This document shows, piece by piece, positions 1-11,499 of a stretch of DNA of 64,000 nucleotides. A model generated the notes under the pieces. It saw nothing but the letters and a program-made list of their open reading frames with translations, was not told where the DNA came from and made no database searches. The position numbers were made by a program, and so were the translations under genes. Position 1 is the first letter of the stretch; the number at the start of each line of letters is the position of its first letter. The stretch comes from Dugong dugon (lineage: Eukaryota; Chordata; Mammalia; Sirenia; Dugongidae), in contig CM057462.1 of the NCBI GenBank assembly GCA_030035585.1, positions 115,997,234 through 116,061,233 of the forward strand. The letters run 5' to 3'.

Positions 1-1316
1 TCAAAGGCAGAGTTGAGGAACCAGACTGAGTGGCAGGGGGAGGGAGAAACAGTTCAGAAGCAGCGAGGAGTTGCCAGACCTGACCCGGCAAAAGCCTAAC
101 ACTTTCAGGCCTGATCAGCTTGGGGGTGAGCAGTGAGGCAGGCAAGCAGCCATACTCGGGAGGTGCATTTTCTGCACCAGGAGAGACCCAGCCGCTGAAA
201 GTCTACTTGGCCACGCAGAACCAGTGAGAAGCAGCTCTCATCAGCAAAACATGAGTACTTGCACGCGGTATACTGCAAGGATCAAAAATACCCCCCTTAG
301 GGAAAAACCTCTCTACAATTTACCTCCCTGCTCCCTGCTCTGCACTGGATTCTGGAGCGGTTTCAGGAATTGCCAGGTCCCTTGGGATGGAAGTAGAATC
401 TATTATATGCCCAGAGCCATTCTCCCTGCCTTGGAGACTGAACAAATTAACAAACAGGGAAAAAATAAACTGCTGGCTCCCCTAGGCCAGAAACCCAGGG
501 TAGCGACAGCTCCTTTGCCTAGGCACAGGCATAAGGGGTCCATGGACTCTGAGTGCCTTTACCCCTACATAGACTTGAGTGAGCCCATCTCAACAGCAGA
601 GGCCCTCATTACCACACAACAACAGTGTATATACCGGAACTTTAACTTCAACTGTTTCAGCTGTGAAGTGGCAGGTTCTTGACATTTGATGCTGCTCTGC
701 CCATTAAGCAGGGTTTTCACCTACCCACATCAGGGGCCTGAGGACTGGTGGCTCCACATAAACCACCTAGCCACCTGCTATAGGGGCCCATGAATAAGAG
801 GTGCCACCCAGTCCTTACAGCCAACAGCATTAGGTGCTTATAGTCCTGCTGCAAAACCCACCCACCTATGTGCTCTAGGGAACAGGAACACACCTTCTTC
901 TTGGACACTTGGGGGCAGCCGCAGACCCCCTGCCTTGCTCAGAGTGTGTCCCCAACTGCAGCCAGATGCCTGTGCCTACACCAATCACCCATGCCTGTCT
1001 AGTACTCTAAGTGAGAGCCTACACCACACCCTTGGTGACTATCTATCTGGGCACCTGAGCTGAATCCATACAGGAGGAGTGGGCAGACTCCCGAGCTCAC
1101 ATACCTAGTAACAGATCTAACCATCAGGTGACAGGACATTAGAGCTTCAAAGGTGCCAATAATCAAACTAACTCATACGAGCAGCCTATCTGGGCATATC
1201 AAAACAAAACAAGAAGCTAAGACACAGTAAGCAGACATGAAATAAATAAACATAATAACTTATTGATGGATAGGAGACAACAGTCAATATCAAATCACAT
1301 AAAGAGACAATCCATA
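1..1316 (+). promoter_or_regulatory. L1 copy A 5' UTR (partial)
   Basis: Sequence upstream of ORF1 that is colinear with the 5' UTR of copy B. In L1s this region holds the internal RNA polymerase II promoter; I cannot point to individual factor sites. It is richer in G and C than the ORFs. A 152-codon open frame at 224-682 overlaps it. Copy B keeps the middle of that frame but not its start, so I do not treat it as a gene. Confidence 0.85.
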
Positions 1317-2262
1317 ATGGCTTCAGCAAGATCTCAAAATACAGAATCTAGAAATTTTCCAGAGGAGGAAAATTTCTTGGAATTACCAAAGCCAGAATAC
1401 AAAAGATTAATATACAGAACTCTCCAAGAAATTAGGAAGGAAATTAAGCAAAACACAGAATACGCAATAGAGGAAATTAAAAAGATTAGAGAAGAGCATA
1501 ATGACAAATTTAACAGGCTGCAAGAATCCATAGAGAGACAGCAATCAGAAATCCAGAAGATTAACAATAAAATTTCAGAATTAGACAACTCAATAGAAAA
1601 TCATAGGAGCAGAATTGAGGCAATGGAAGTCAGAGTTAGTGAAATTGAAGATAAAGCAACTGACACCAATTAATTTGAGGAAAAATCAGATAAAATGATT
1701 TAAAAAGTGAAGAAATCCTAAGAATTATGTGGGACTCTATCAAGGGGAATAACCTACTAGTGATTGGAGTACCAGAACGGGGCGGGGGGGAAGAACAGAA
1801 AATACAGAGAGAATTGTTAAAGATTTGTTGGCAAAAAAATTCCCTGATATCATGACAGATGACGAGATATCTATTCAAGATGCTCATTGAACACCACATA
1901 AGGTAGATCCCAAAACAAAGTCACCAAGACATATTATAAACCAGCTTGCTAAAACAAAAGATAAAGGAGAATTTCAAGAGCGGCTAGGGGTAAATGAAAA
2001 GTCATCTAAAAAAGGAGAGTTAATAAGAATAAGCTTGGACTACTCAGCAGAAACTATGAAGGCAAGAAGGCAATGGGATGACATATATAAAGCCTTGAAG
2101 GAAAACAACCACCAGCCAAGAATTATATATCCAGCAAAACTGTCTCTCAAATATAATGGCAAAATTAGGACATTTCTGGATAAACAGAAGTTTAGGGAAT
2201 TTGCAAAAACCAAACCAAAATTACAAGAAATACTTAGGGGAGTCTCTTGGTTAGAAAATTAG
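1317..2262 (+). pseudogene. L1 ORF1 protein remnant (RNA-binding chaperone), copy A
   Basis: In an intact L1 this protein trimerises through a coiled coil and coats the L1 RNA. The start chosen is the ATG of MASARSQ, which matches MASANTQ at the start of ORF1 in copy B. The first 119 codons (to 1673) are charged and heptad-like (for example RLQESIERQQSEIQKINNK), as expected of the coiled coil. A stop follows at 1671-1673. The C-terminal domain resumes in another frame from about 2035 (DYSAETMKARRQWDDI, then YPAKLSLKYNGKIRTF) and ends at WLEN plus stop. Expected length is about 314 residues; at least one stop and one frame change break it. Confidence 0.9.
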
Positions 2263-2701
2263 TAACATCAGATAACAACCCAAGACTAGAACACAGGACA
2301 GAGCAACCAGATACCAACCCAGATAGGGAAGACACAAAAGTAAATCAAAGCTAAAACACTGAAAATAGGGAAACAGATATCAATATGTAAAAAGGTGACA
2401 ACATTAAAACAAAAAAGAGAGGCTTAAAAAATGTAGACATAGATTTTTCATATGGAGAGGAAGTCAAGGTGATATAAAGAAATAAAAGACTGGTATAAAC
2501 TTAGAAAAATAGGGGTAAATATTAAGGTGACCACAAAGGAAACTAAGAATCCTACAATTCAAAATAAAAACTAGAAAAATATAAAGACCCAGCAAACACA
2601 AAATCAACAACAATGAAAAAGATGAAAAAGAAAAATGCCTCAGCACAGAAAATTAAGTGGAACAAAGAAACTGTGAACAACACACAAAGAAAAACATCAA
2701 A

Positions 2702-5700
2702 TTGACAGCACTAAACTCATACCTATCAATAATTATGCCAAATGTAAATAGACTAAATGTATCAATAAAGAGACAGATAAGCGGCAGATTGGATTAAAAA
2801 AAAAAACATGATCCATCTATATGCTGCCTACAAGAGACACATGTTAGACTTAACGACACAAACAAACTACAACTCAAAGGATAGAAAAAATATATCAGGT
2901 AAACAGCAGTCAAAAAAGAGCAAGAGTGGCAATATTAATCTCTGACAAAATAGACTTTAAAGTAAAATCCACTACAAAGGATAAGGAAGGACACTATATA
3001 ATGATTAAAGGGTCAATACACCAGGAGGACATAACTATAATAAATATTTATGCACCCAACGACAGGGCTCCAAATACATAAAACAAACTCTAAACAGCAC
3101 TGAAAAGAGAGATAGATAGCTCCACAATAGCAGTAGGAGATTTCAACGCACAACTTTCAGTGAAGGACAGAACATCCAGAAAGAAGCTTAACAAAGACAT
3201 GTAAGAGCTAAATGCTACAATCAACCAACTTGATCTCATAGACATATACCGAACACTCCACCCAACAGCAGCCAAGTATACTTTCTGTTCCAAAGCACAT
3301 GGAACATTCTCCAGAATAACCACATATTAGGCTATAAAGCAAGCTTTAATAAAATCCAAAACATTGAAATATTACAAAGCATCTTTTCTGACCATAAAAC
3401 CATAAAAGTAGAAATCAACAACACAAAAAGCAAGGAAAAAAGATCAAACACATGGAAACTGAACAATACCTTGCTCAAAAACTACTGGGTTATAGAAGAC
3501 ATTAAGGATGGAATAAAGACATTCATAGAATCAAATGAGAATGAAAACACATCCTACCAGAACCTTTGGGACACAGCAAAAGCAGTGCTCAGAGGTCAGT
3601 TTATAGGAATAAATGCACACATCCAAAAAAAAAAGAAAGAGCCATAATGAAAACATTAACCCTACAACTGGAACAAGTAGAAAGAGAGCAGCAAAAGAGG
3701 CCCTCAGGCACCAGAAGAGAGGAAATAATAAGAATTACAGCGTAATTAAATGAAAGGGAGAATAAAAAAACAATTGAAAGAATTAACAAGACCAAAAGCT
3801 GGTTCTTTGAAAAGACCAGAAAAATTAATAAACCATTGGCCAAACTAACAAAAGAAAAACAGGAGAGGAAGCAGACAACCCATATAAGAAATGAGATGGG
3901 TGATATCACAACAGACTCAACTGAAATTAAAAGAATCATAACAGATTGCTATGAAAAATTGTACTCTAACAAATTGGAAAACCAAGTGGAAATGGACAAA
4001 TTTCTAGAAACTCACAACCTACCCAAATTAACACAAACAGAGGTAGAACAACTAAATAAACCAATGACAAATGAAGAGATTGAAAAGATAATTAAAAAAC
4101 TCCCAACAAAAAAAAAAATCCCTACCCCAGATGGCTTCACTGGAGAACTCTACCAAACTTTCAGAGAAGAGTTAACACCACTACTACTAAAGGTATTTCA
4201 GAGCATAAAAAAGGAAGGTATACTCCCAAACTCATTCTATGAAGCCAGCATAACTCTGATACTAAAACCAGTAAAGACACCACAAAGAAAGAAAATCACA
4301 GACCAATATTACTCATGAACATTGACGCAAAAATCCTCAACAAAAATCTAGCCAATAGAATTCAGCAACACATCAAAAAAAAAATTCACCATGACCAAGT
4401 GGGGTTTATAACAGGTATGCAGGGATGGTTCAAAATTAGAAAAACAGTCAATGTAATCCATCACATAAATAAAACAGAAGACAAGAACCACATGATCTTA
4501 TCAATCGATGCAGAAAAGGCATTCGACAAAGTCCAACACCCATTCATGATAAAAACTCTCAACAAAATAGGAATAAAAGGAAAATTCCTCAGTATAATTA
4601 AGGACATTTATACAAAGCCAACGGTCAACATCATCCTAACTGGAGAGACATTGAGAGCATTCCCCTTGAAAATGGGAACCAGACAAGAATGCCCTCTATC
4701 ACCACTCTTATACAACATTGTGCTGGATGCCCTAGCCACAGCAGTTAGGCTAGAAAAAGAAATTCAGCAGATCCAAATTGGTAGGGAAGAAGTCAAAGAT
4801 CTCTGTTTGCAGATCTTCTACACAGAAAACCCCAAAGAATCCACAAGAAAACTACTGGAACTAATAGAAGATTTCAGCAAAGTCTCAGGATACAAGCTAC
4901 ACATACAGAAATGAGTTGGATTCCTTTACACCAACAAAGAGAAACTTGAAAAAGAAATTACCAAATCAATACCATTTACAATAGCCCCCAAGGAGATAAA
5001 ATACTTAGGAATAATTCTAACCAGAGATATAAAATTCCTATACAACGAAAACTACAAGACACTACTACTGCAAGAAACCAAAAGAGACTTGCATAAGTGG
5101 AAAAACATACCTTGCTCATGGATAGGTAGACTCAACATTGTGAAAATATCAATTCTACCCAAAGTGATCTACAGATACAATGCAATCCCAATCCAAATTC
5201 CAACAGCATTTTTTAACAAGATGGAGAAGCAAGTCACCAACTTCACGTGGAAAGGGAAGAGGTCCTGAATAAATAAAGCATTACTGAAAAGAAGAACAAA
5301 GTGGGAAGCCTCACACTACCTGATTTTAGAACCTGTAGTATCACCACAGTAGTCAAAACTGCCTGTTATTGGTACAACAACAGATACATAGACCAAGGGA
5401 ACAGAATTGAGAATCCAGACATAAAATCATCCATGTATAAGCAGCTGACATTTGACAAAGGCCCAAAGCCTGTTAATTGGGGAAAAGATTGTCTCTTTAA
5501 CAAATGGTGCTGGCATAACTGAGTATCCGTCTACAGAAAACTGAAAGAAGACCCGTACCTCACATCATGCACCAAAACTAACTCAAAATGGATCAAAGAC
5601 ATAAATATAAAATGAAAACGATAAAGATCATGGAAGAAAAAATACGTGCAACACTAGGAGCCCTAATACATGGCATAAGCATAATATGAACCATAAGGAA

Positions 5701-6525
5701 CAATGCACAAGCACCAGAAGAGAGATTAGATACCTGGGAGCTCCTAAAAATCAAGCACTTATGCTCATCAAAAGACTTCACCAAGAAAGCAAAAGACAAC
5801 CTACAGACTGGGAAAAAAATTTTGTCTATGACAAATCCGATCAGCATATAATCTCCAAAATCTACAAGATACTGCAAAACCTCAACAACAAAAAGATAAA
5901 TAACCCAACTAAAAAATGGGCAAAGGATATGAACAGGCACTTCACCAAAGAAGATATTCAGGAGGCTATCAGACACATGAAGAAATGCGCATGATCATTA
6001 GCCGTTAGAGAAATGCAGATCAAAACTACAATGAGATACCATCTCACCCCAACAAGGCTAGCATTAATCCAAAAAACACAAAATAATAAACGTTAGAGAG
6101 GTTGTGGAGAGACTGGAACACTTATACACTGTTGGTGGGAATGTAAAATGATTTAACCTCTTTGGAAGTTGATTTGGCCCTTCCTTAAAAAGCTAGAAAT
6201 AGACATACCATATGATCCAGCTATCCCACTCCTTGGAATATATCGTAGAGAGATAAGAGCCATCACACAAATAGATATTTGCATACCCATGTTCATTGCA
6301 GCACTATTCACAATAGCAAAAAAATGGAAACAACGTAGGTGCCCATCAACAGACGAACAGATAAACAAATTATGGTATATCCACACAAGGGAATACTACA
6401 CAATGATAAAGAACAACGATGAAGCTATGAAACATCTTATAACATGGAGGAAGCTGGGGGTAGTAATGCTGAGTGAATTTAGTCAGTCACAGAAGGACAA
6501 ATATTGTATAAGACCACTATTATAA
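2702..6525 (+). pseudogene. L1 ORF2 remnant (endonuclease and reverse transcriptase), copy A
   Basis: ORF2 nicks target DNA and reverse-transcribes L1 RNA. The N-terminal APE-type endonuclease region starts near 2702 (SLSIIM-type strand, NVN motif). It runs through a VNGL-like region and DFN-type segments to about 3420, with many stops. The reverse transcriptase is clearest at 3836-4914 ([33 protein letters not shown]). The catalytic FADD box seen in copy B is missing here: about 4800-4830 reads [11 protein letters not shown] instead. The C-terminal region continues at 5301-5522, 5686-5994 and 6169-6525 ([30 protein letters not shown]). It is broken in several frames and cannot act. Confidence 0.92.
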
Positions 6526-7508
6526 GAACTCAAAAAAAGATTTAAACACAGTGGAAAACATTTTTTGATGGTTACAAGGGTGGAGAGGGAGGGTGAGGGT
6601 TATTTACTAACTAGATCGTAGACAAGAATTATCTTAGGTGAAGGGAAGGACAGCACACACTACAGGGTAAGTCAGCACAACTGGACTAAACCAAAGCTAA
6701 GAAGTTTCCTGAATACAATCAAACACTTTGAGGGACAGTGTAGCAGGGGTAGGGGCCTGGAGACCATGCTTTCAGGGGACATCTAGGTCAATTAGCATAA
6801 CAAAGCTTATTAAGAAAACATTCTTCATCCTACTTTGGTGAGTGGCATCTGGGGTCTTAAAAGCTTGCAAGCGGCCACCTAAGATGCATCAATTTGTTCC
6901 AACCACCTGGAATAAAGGAGAATGAAGAACACCAGAGACATAAGGAAAGTATTAGCCCAAGAGACAGAAAGGGAGGGCCACGTAAACCAGAGACTTTATT
7001 AGCCTGAGACCAGAAGAACTAGATGGTGCCTGGCTACCACCGATGACCACCCTGACAGGGAACACAACAGAGAGTCCCTGATGGAGCAGGAGAAAGGTGG
7101 GGTGCAGAACTCAAATTCTAGTAAGAAGACCAGACTTAATGGTCTGACTGAGACGGGAGGAACCCCAGAAAGCACAGCCCCTGGATTCTCTATCAGCCCA
7201 GAACTGAAACGATTTCCGAGGCCAACTCTTCAGACAGGGATTGGACTGGATTGTGGGACATAACATGATACTCTTGAGGAGTGTGCCTCTTTGCTCAGGT
7301 AGATACAAGAAACTAAATGGGAAGCTTCTGTCTGCAGGTGAGATGGGAAGGCAGAGAGGGTTAGGAGCTGGTTGAATGGACATGGGGAATCAGGGGTGGA
7401 AAGGAGGAATGTGCTGTCACAGTACGGGGAGAGCAATTAGGGTCACATAACAATACATGTATAAATTTTTGTATGGGAAAAAATGAAAAAATAAAAAATA
7501 AAAAATAA
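6526..7508 (+). other. L1 copy A 3' UTR and tail
   Basis: About 0.98 kb after the ORF2 stop, colinear with the 3' UTR of copy B (42908-43882). It includes a GAGGGAGGGTGAGGG purine-rich run near 6585-6600, as L1 3' UTRs often do, and ends in an A-rich tail. The open frames at 7081-7436 have counterparts in copy B only because the DNA is shared. Confidence 0.85.
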
Positions 7509-7546
7509 AGAGATTTTCAGGAAACACCACAATAAAAAAAAAAAAA
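7509..7546 (+). other. Short second poly(A)-tailed segment after L1 copy A
   Basis: After the first A-rich tail come about 22 bases of non-L1 sequence (GATTTTCAGGAAACACCAC), then AATAAA running straight into a pure A run at 7531-7546. Two successive tails separated by unique sequence suggest a minimal 3' transduction. The 5' target duplication is off-window, so the outer boundary cannot be tested here. Confidence 0.5.
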
Positions 7547-7687
7547 TGTTTTACTCATTAAATATTTAACTCCTTCCATTTTTCTTCTCAATGTCGGATA
7601 GTAGCATTTGTGTGTGTGTATTTGTGTGATTCTTCTCTTTGTTATTAGATTATATTCAGTACTTTAAATCAGTGCCCGTATATTAAG

Positions 7688-7898
7688 ATCCCTGGTTGCA
7701 CAGTGGTTAAGCGCTCAGCTGCTTACTGAAAGGGCAGCAGTTTGAACCCACCAGCCACTCCATGGGAGAAAGATGTGGCAGTCTGCTTCCATAAATATTT
7801 ACAGCCTTGGAAACCCTTTGGGGGTAGTTCTACTGTGTCGTATAAGGTCACTATGAGTTAGAATTGACTCAATGACAGTGAATTTGGTTTTGGTTTGG
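7688..7898 (+). mobile_element. AfroSINE, long form
   Basis: tRNA-derived head (CCCTGGTTGCACAGTGGTTAAG), B box-like GTTTGAACCC, then the extra middle segment of the long form (GAAAGATGTGGCAGTCTGCT). The tail is GTCACTATGAGTTAGAATTG followed by TTGGTTTTGGTTTGG. Diverged from consensus by eye. Confidence 0.9.
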
Positions 7899-8559
7899 CC
7901 CCTTTATTTCCTTTTACAGTTCCCTGCCCTTCCACTTACAACCAAATTGTGTGCCATTCTTTTACGTTTACACTGGCATTTTATTTATTTTTTGTTAATA
8001 TTTGCATTCCGTTATTGCATCCACAACCAAGTCTTACACAATTTTTCATGGGCTAACTAAAAGTTGAAAATGGTTAAAACTTTATTATGTTATTACGAAT
8101 AGGTTCACATTTCCTTCACTATGTGAACAAGGTCATAACCCCTGTCACTCAGAAAAGAATAAATCACAACAAACATGAATTTTCTTATATTTTAATGATG
8201 ACTTGAAATAAAGGGTTTATGTACAGTTATTTCTTTTCCCTGGAATTTCATATTCCTTTCCTTTTATCTTGACTAATATGATTTTATCATGTCTCAGGTT
8301 TTTTTTTTTCCCCCCATATAATCCCTTGCACGGAGTCTTCTTTTATCTTGAGAGACCTCCCTCCAAGACCTCACCATTCTCTTGTTACATTCTAGACTGC
8401 CTGCTCTAGACCTGATGGATCACTGTCATCCTAGATTTTTTGCTCTCTGTTTCCTTGTTCCTGTGTCTTTTTCTTAATCTACTTCCTGATTTTTTCCAGA
8501 GTACACCCTCAAATAACTTTAAAAAATAAGATGCTCATTAGATGGTGTGGGACATAGTT
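7899..8559. other. AT-rich unassigned sequence
   Basis: No open frame of note and no repeat that I can name. A short T/C run lies at about 8300-8317. Confidence 0.4.
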
Positions 8560-8955
8560 GCCTCCTCAATATCCATTCTCCTTTTCTTACTTAGTAACAG
8601 AACCCGAATTTTATTTTTAGGCTGCAAAATGCCCAAATAAAAGATCCTATTTCCCAGTTACCATGCAGCTAAGTATGAACAATAATATAAGGGAATACTT
8701 TTGGGTGCAACTTTGGGGAACACTTCTCAGGAAGAGCAAAAATAGCTTCCACTCCACAGACACACATGCATAGATTTCTAACTGGAATGCAGAAGTGATG
8801 GAAGGAACTCCAGCAGCATTTGAAACATAGGCAATCTTGAGGATGGAAGCCATGCACTAATGACGACAGAACAAAAAGATAGAGGGGATCCTGAGTCCCT
8901 CTTAACACCATGGAACTGCTATGTCTGCCCTGTACTGACTACCTAAAAATTCATT
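8560..8955 (+). repeat. Old dispersed repeat, family unassigned (also near 13840 and 38500)
   Basis: Shares an order of words with the segments at 13840-14165 and 38450-38970: a GGAATGCAGAAGTGATGG-type word, 'ggatggaagccatgca', then 'acaaaaagataga...cctgagtccct' and a tail region. Three diverged copies in one window show it is a dispersed repeat. It resembles old LTR- or L1-derived repeats of placental mammals, but I cannot name the family safely. Confidence 0.5.
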
Positions 8956-9029
8956 TCACAAGAGAGAGGGAAAAAAAAACCTCAACGTAAGCAACTATTA
9001 TTTTTGATCTCAGTTGCTAGTTAATGGTT

Positions 9030-10545
9030 ACAATTGTTGTTGTTAATCATAGCGACCCTATGTACAACACAATGAAACACTGTCCAGTCCTGCAGCATCC
9101 TCACAAATCATTGCTATGTCTGAGCCCACTGTTGCAGCCACTGTGTCAATCCATCTCATTGAGGGTCTTCATCTTTTTCACTGGCCCTCTACCTTACCAG
9201 GCTTGATGTCCTTCTCCAGGGACTGACCCTCCTCATAACATGTCCAAAGTACTTAAGAAGTCTCGCCATCCTTGCTTCTAAGGGGCAATCTGGCTATACT
9301 TCTTCCAATACAGATTCATTTGTTCTTCTGGCAGTTTATGGTATATTCAATATTCTTTGCCAATGCCATAATTCAAATGAATCAATTCTTCTTTGGTCCT
9401 CCTTATTCATTGTCTAGCTTTCCCATGCATATGAGGTGGTTGAAAATACCAGGGCTTGGGTCAGGCACATCTTAGTCCTCAAAGTGACATCTTCACTTTT
9501 TAACACTTTAAAGAGGTCTTTTGCAGCAGATTTGCCCAGTGCAATAATATGTCCTTTGATTTCTTTACTGCTGCTTCCATGGGAATTGATTATGGATTCA
9601 AGTAAAATGAAGTCCTTGATGACTTCAATCGTTTCTCCATTTATCATGATGTTGCTTATTGGTCCAGTTGTGAGGATTTTTGTTTTCTTTATGTTGAGGT
9701 GTAATCCATACTGAAGGCTGTAGTCTTTGATCTTCATCAGCAAGTGCTTCAAGTCCTCTTCACTTTCAGCAAGCAAGGTTGTGTCATCTGCATATCACAG
9801 GTTGTTAATGAGTCTTCCTCCTATCCTGATGCCGCGTTCTTCTTCATATAGTCCAGCATGCTCAGCATACAGATTGAATAAATATGGTGAAAGGATACAA
9901 CCCTGATGCATACCTTCCTTGACTTGAAACCATGCAGTATCTCCTTATTGTCTTCCAACAACTGCCTCTTGGTCTATGTACAGGTTCCTTAGGAGCCCAA
10001 TAAAGTCTTCTGGAATTCCCATTCTTCCCAATGTTACCTATAATTTGCTATTATCTACTCAGTCGAGTGTCTTTGCATAGTGAATAAAACACAGGTAAAC
10101 ATCTTTCTGGTATTCTCTGCTTTCAGCCAGGATCCATCTGACATCAGCAATGATATCCCTTGTTCCACATCCTCTTCTGAATCCTGTTTGAACTTCTGGC
10201 AGTTCCCCGTCCATGTACTACTGCAACTGCTTTTGAATGATCTTCAGCAAATTTTCCTTGTGTGTGATATTAATGACAGTGTTCGATGATTTCCACATTC
10301 TGTCGGATCCCCTTTCTTTGAAATAAGCACAGATATGGATCTCTTCCAGTCAGCCAGGAAGCTGTCTTCCAAATTTCTTGACATAGATGAGTGAGCACCT
10401 CCAGCGCTGAATCCGTTCGGAAAATGGTGACAAAATTTCTGAGCTATTTGTGAGGAGGCAGTTCTTTGGATAAACCAGGCAGCTGTGGTTTTCTTGTTGG
10501 TAGCTTTGGGCTTCAGACCAACACCTTTCCTCACTCCCCACCACA
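9030..10545 (-). mobile_element. RTE/BovB-type LINE, 5'-truncated
   Basis: Read on the minus strand. It begins inside the reverse transcriptase (ADWKRSISVLISKKGDP near 10370-10300) and passes fingers/palm sequence. The clearest run is at 9776-9414 (LAESEEDLKHLLMKIKDY, then NIKKTKILTTGPISNIM, FKVLKSEDVTLRTKMCLTQA). It ends in a GTTGTTGTT (AAC-type on the sense strand) microsatellite tail at 9030. Intact RTEs have about 3 kb with an endonuclease and RT in one frame; the endonuclease is absent here. Frames are broken. The matching copy at 31775-33280 confirms the family. Confidence 0.92.
9414..10534 (-). pseudogene. RTE reverse transcriptase remnant
   Basis: In a live element this domain primes on nicked target DNA and copies RTE RNA; it could also copy SINE RNAs sharing the 3' tail. 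Visible pieces in sense order: WKRSISVLISKKGDPTECGN with SLISHTRKI (10534-10244), a central part in other frames, then the segment after the catalytic aspartates (LAESEEDLKHLLMKIKDYSL at 9776). The Y-A-D-D equivalent just upstream reads as a stop-interrupted frame near 9780-9800 ('gtgtcatctgcatatcacag' on the plus strand). The frame changes at least twice. Confidence 0.85.
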
Positions 10546-10551
10546 GACGCC

Positions 10552-11335
10552 TGATGTTTTTTAGCAGGGTTTAAAAGATACAGCTCTGAGCTACCTGCCC
10601 CTTCCCATCAAGAAGTTAGGGGGACGTGATGCAGTAGGATATTTGTTAGCAGGGTTGTTGCTGTGTGCCTTCAAGTCAATTCTAACTCATAATGGCCCAA
10701 TAGTACAGAGTAGAACTGTCCTGTAGGGTGTCCAAGACTGTAATATTTACGGAAGCAGATTGCTACATCTTTCTTCCACAGAACGGCTGATGAATTGAAC
10801 CACTAACCTTTTGGTTAGTAGCCAAGCGCTTAACCACTGCACCACCAGGGCTCCTTGTTAGCAGGGCTAAAAAGATATAATTAGTCACATAGGCTAGAGG
10901 TATAAAATAGCTGGAAGAGGGAGTTTCATTTGTATCCTCAGCTATGGTGCTGGTGGGGCAAGCATAGCATTAAGCTTACAGCTCACCTGAGTGAACATAC
11001 CTGGCCAGGGGGAGACTGACCGGAAGTAGCTGATTGAGTCCCTCAGCTATGATGCCAGATGGAGGGCAGGTGTGGAAGCATCTATACCCATCAGGGCGGT
11101 TTCTAGAAGCCAGGGGGGATGACGTGTCATGTAACTGTCCATTTAGTCTCCCACCCATGACACTATGTGTGTGGAAGAATCGTCATCTTTGCCTGGACAG
11201 CTTTTGAGCCAGGAGGGACTGCTCATCTGCCGTATATTGTCAGCTTCTTATCACAAGTAATAAAAGCTACTTTCCATGTGCTAACGTGTGTTCAGGCTCT
11301 GACTGGAAGCATGTGATGGAAATGGAGCATTCCAT
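10552..11335 (+). mobile_element. LTR-like fossil (retroviral LTR) with TATA box and poly(A) signal
   Basis: A stretch of about 0.58 kb once the inserted AfroSINE is removed. It has a TATA box (GTATAAAATAGC near 10900) and, about 360 bp further on, AATAAAAGCTACTTTCC near 11260, as in U3-R-U5 of retroviral LTRs. Just beyond lies TTGGTGCCC near 11344, reminiscent of a primer-binding site. The start near TGATGTTTTT is a guess. No internal retroviral genes are visible beside it. Family unassigned; treat as a fossil. Confidence 0.45.
10654..10854 (-). mobile_element. AfroSINE, long form, nested in an LTR-like repeat
   Basis: Reverse-strand copy: CTGTGTGCC...CAATTCTAACTCATAATGG at the 3' side, ACCACCAGGGCTCC at the head. 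Target duplication TTGTTAGCAGGG is seen on both sides (10643-10654 and 10855-10866), so the insertion is complete. Confidence 0.93.
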
Positions 11336-11499
11336 GTTAGTTATTGGTGCCCTTTTTGTAACGGCCTCCTGGCTATCTAGAAATTGGGTACAACCTGTGA
11401 GTACACCACAGATTTGCCATGGTGCCCTTCAGATTTGGTGCAGCACAGCAGGGTCTGGCGGTGTTGACATTCACTCTTAAACATCTAAAAAATATCTGG

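Larger units (their letters stand above)
1..7508 (+). mobile_element. L1 LINE, copy A, nearly full length and decayed
   Basis: An autonomous non-LTR retrotransposon in the order 5' UTR, ORF1, ORF2, 3' UTR, A-rich tail. Aligned by eye to copy B (reverse strand, 42908-50520), roughly nine bases in ten agree in the 5' and 3' UTR stretches I compared. The start is off-window: copy B has about 1.42 kb of 5' UTR and this copy shows 1.32 kb. Both reading frames carry several stops and frame changes, so this copy should be dead. The tail at about 7476-7508 is an AAATAAAAA-type run. No AfroSINE lies inside it. Confidence 0.95.
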
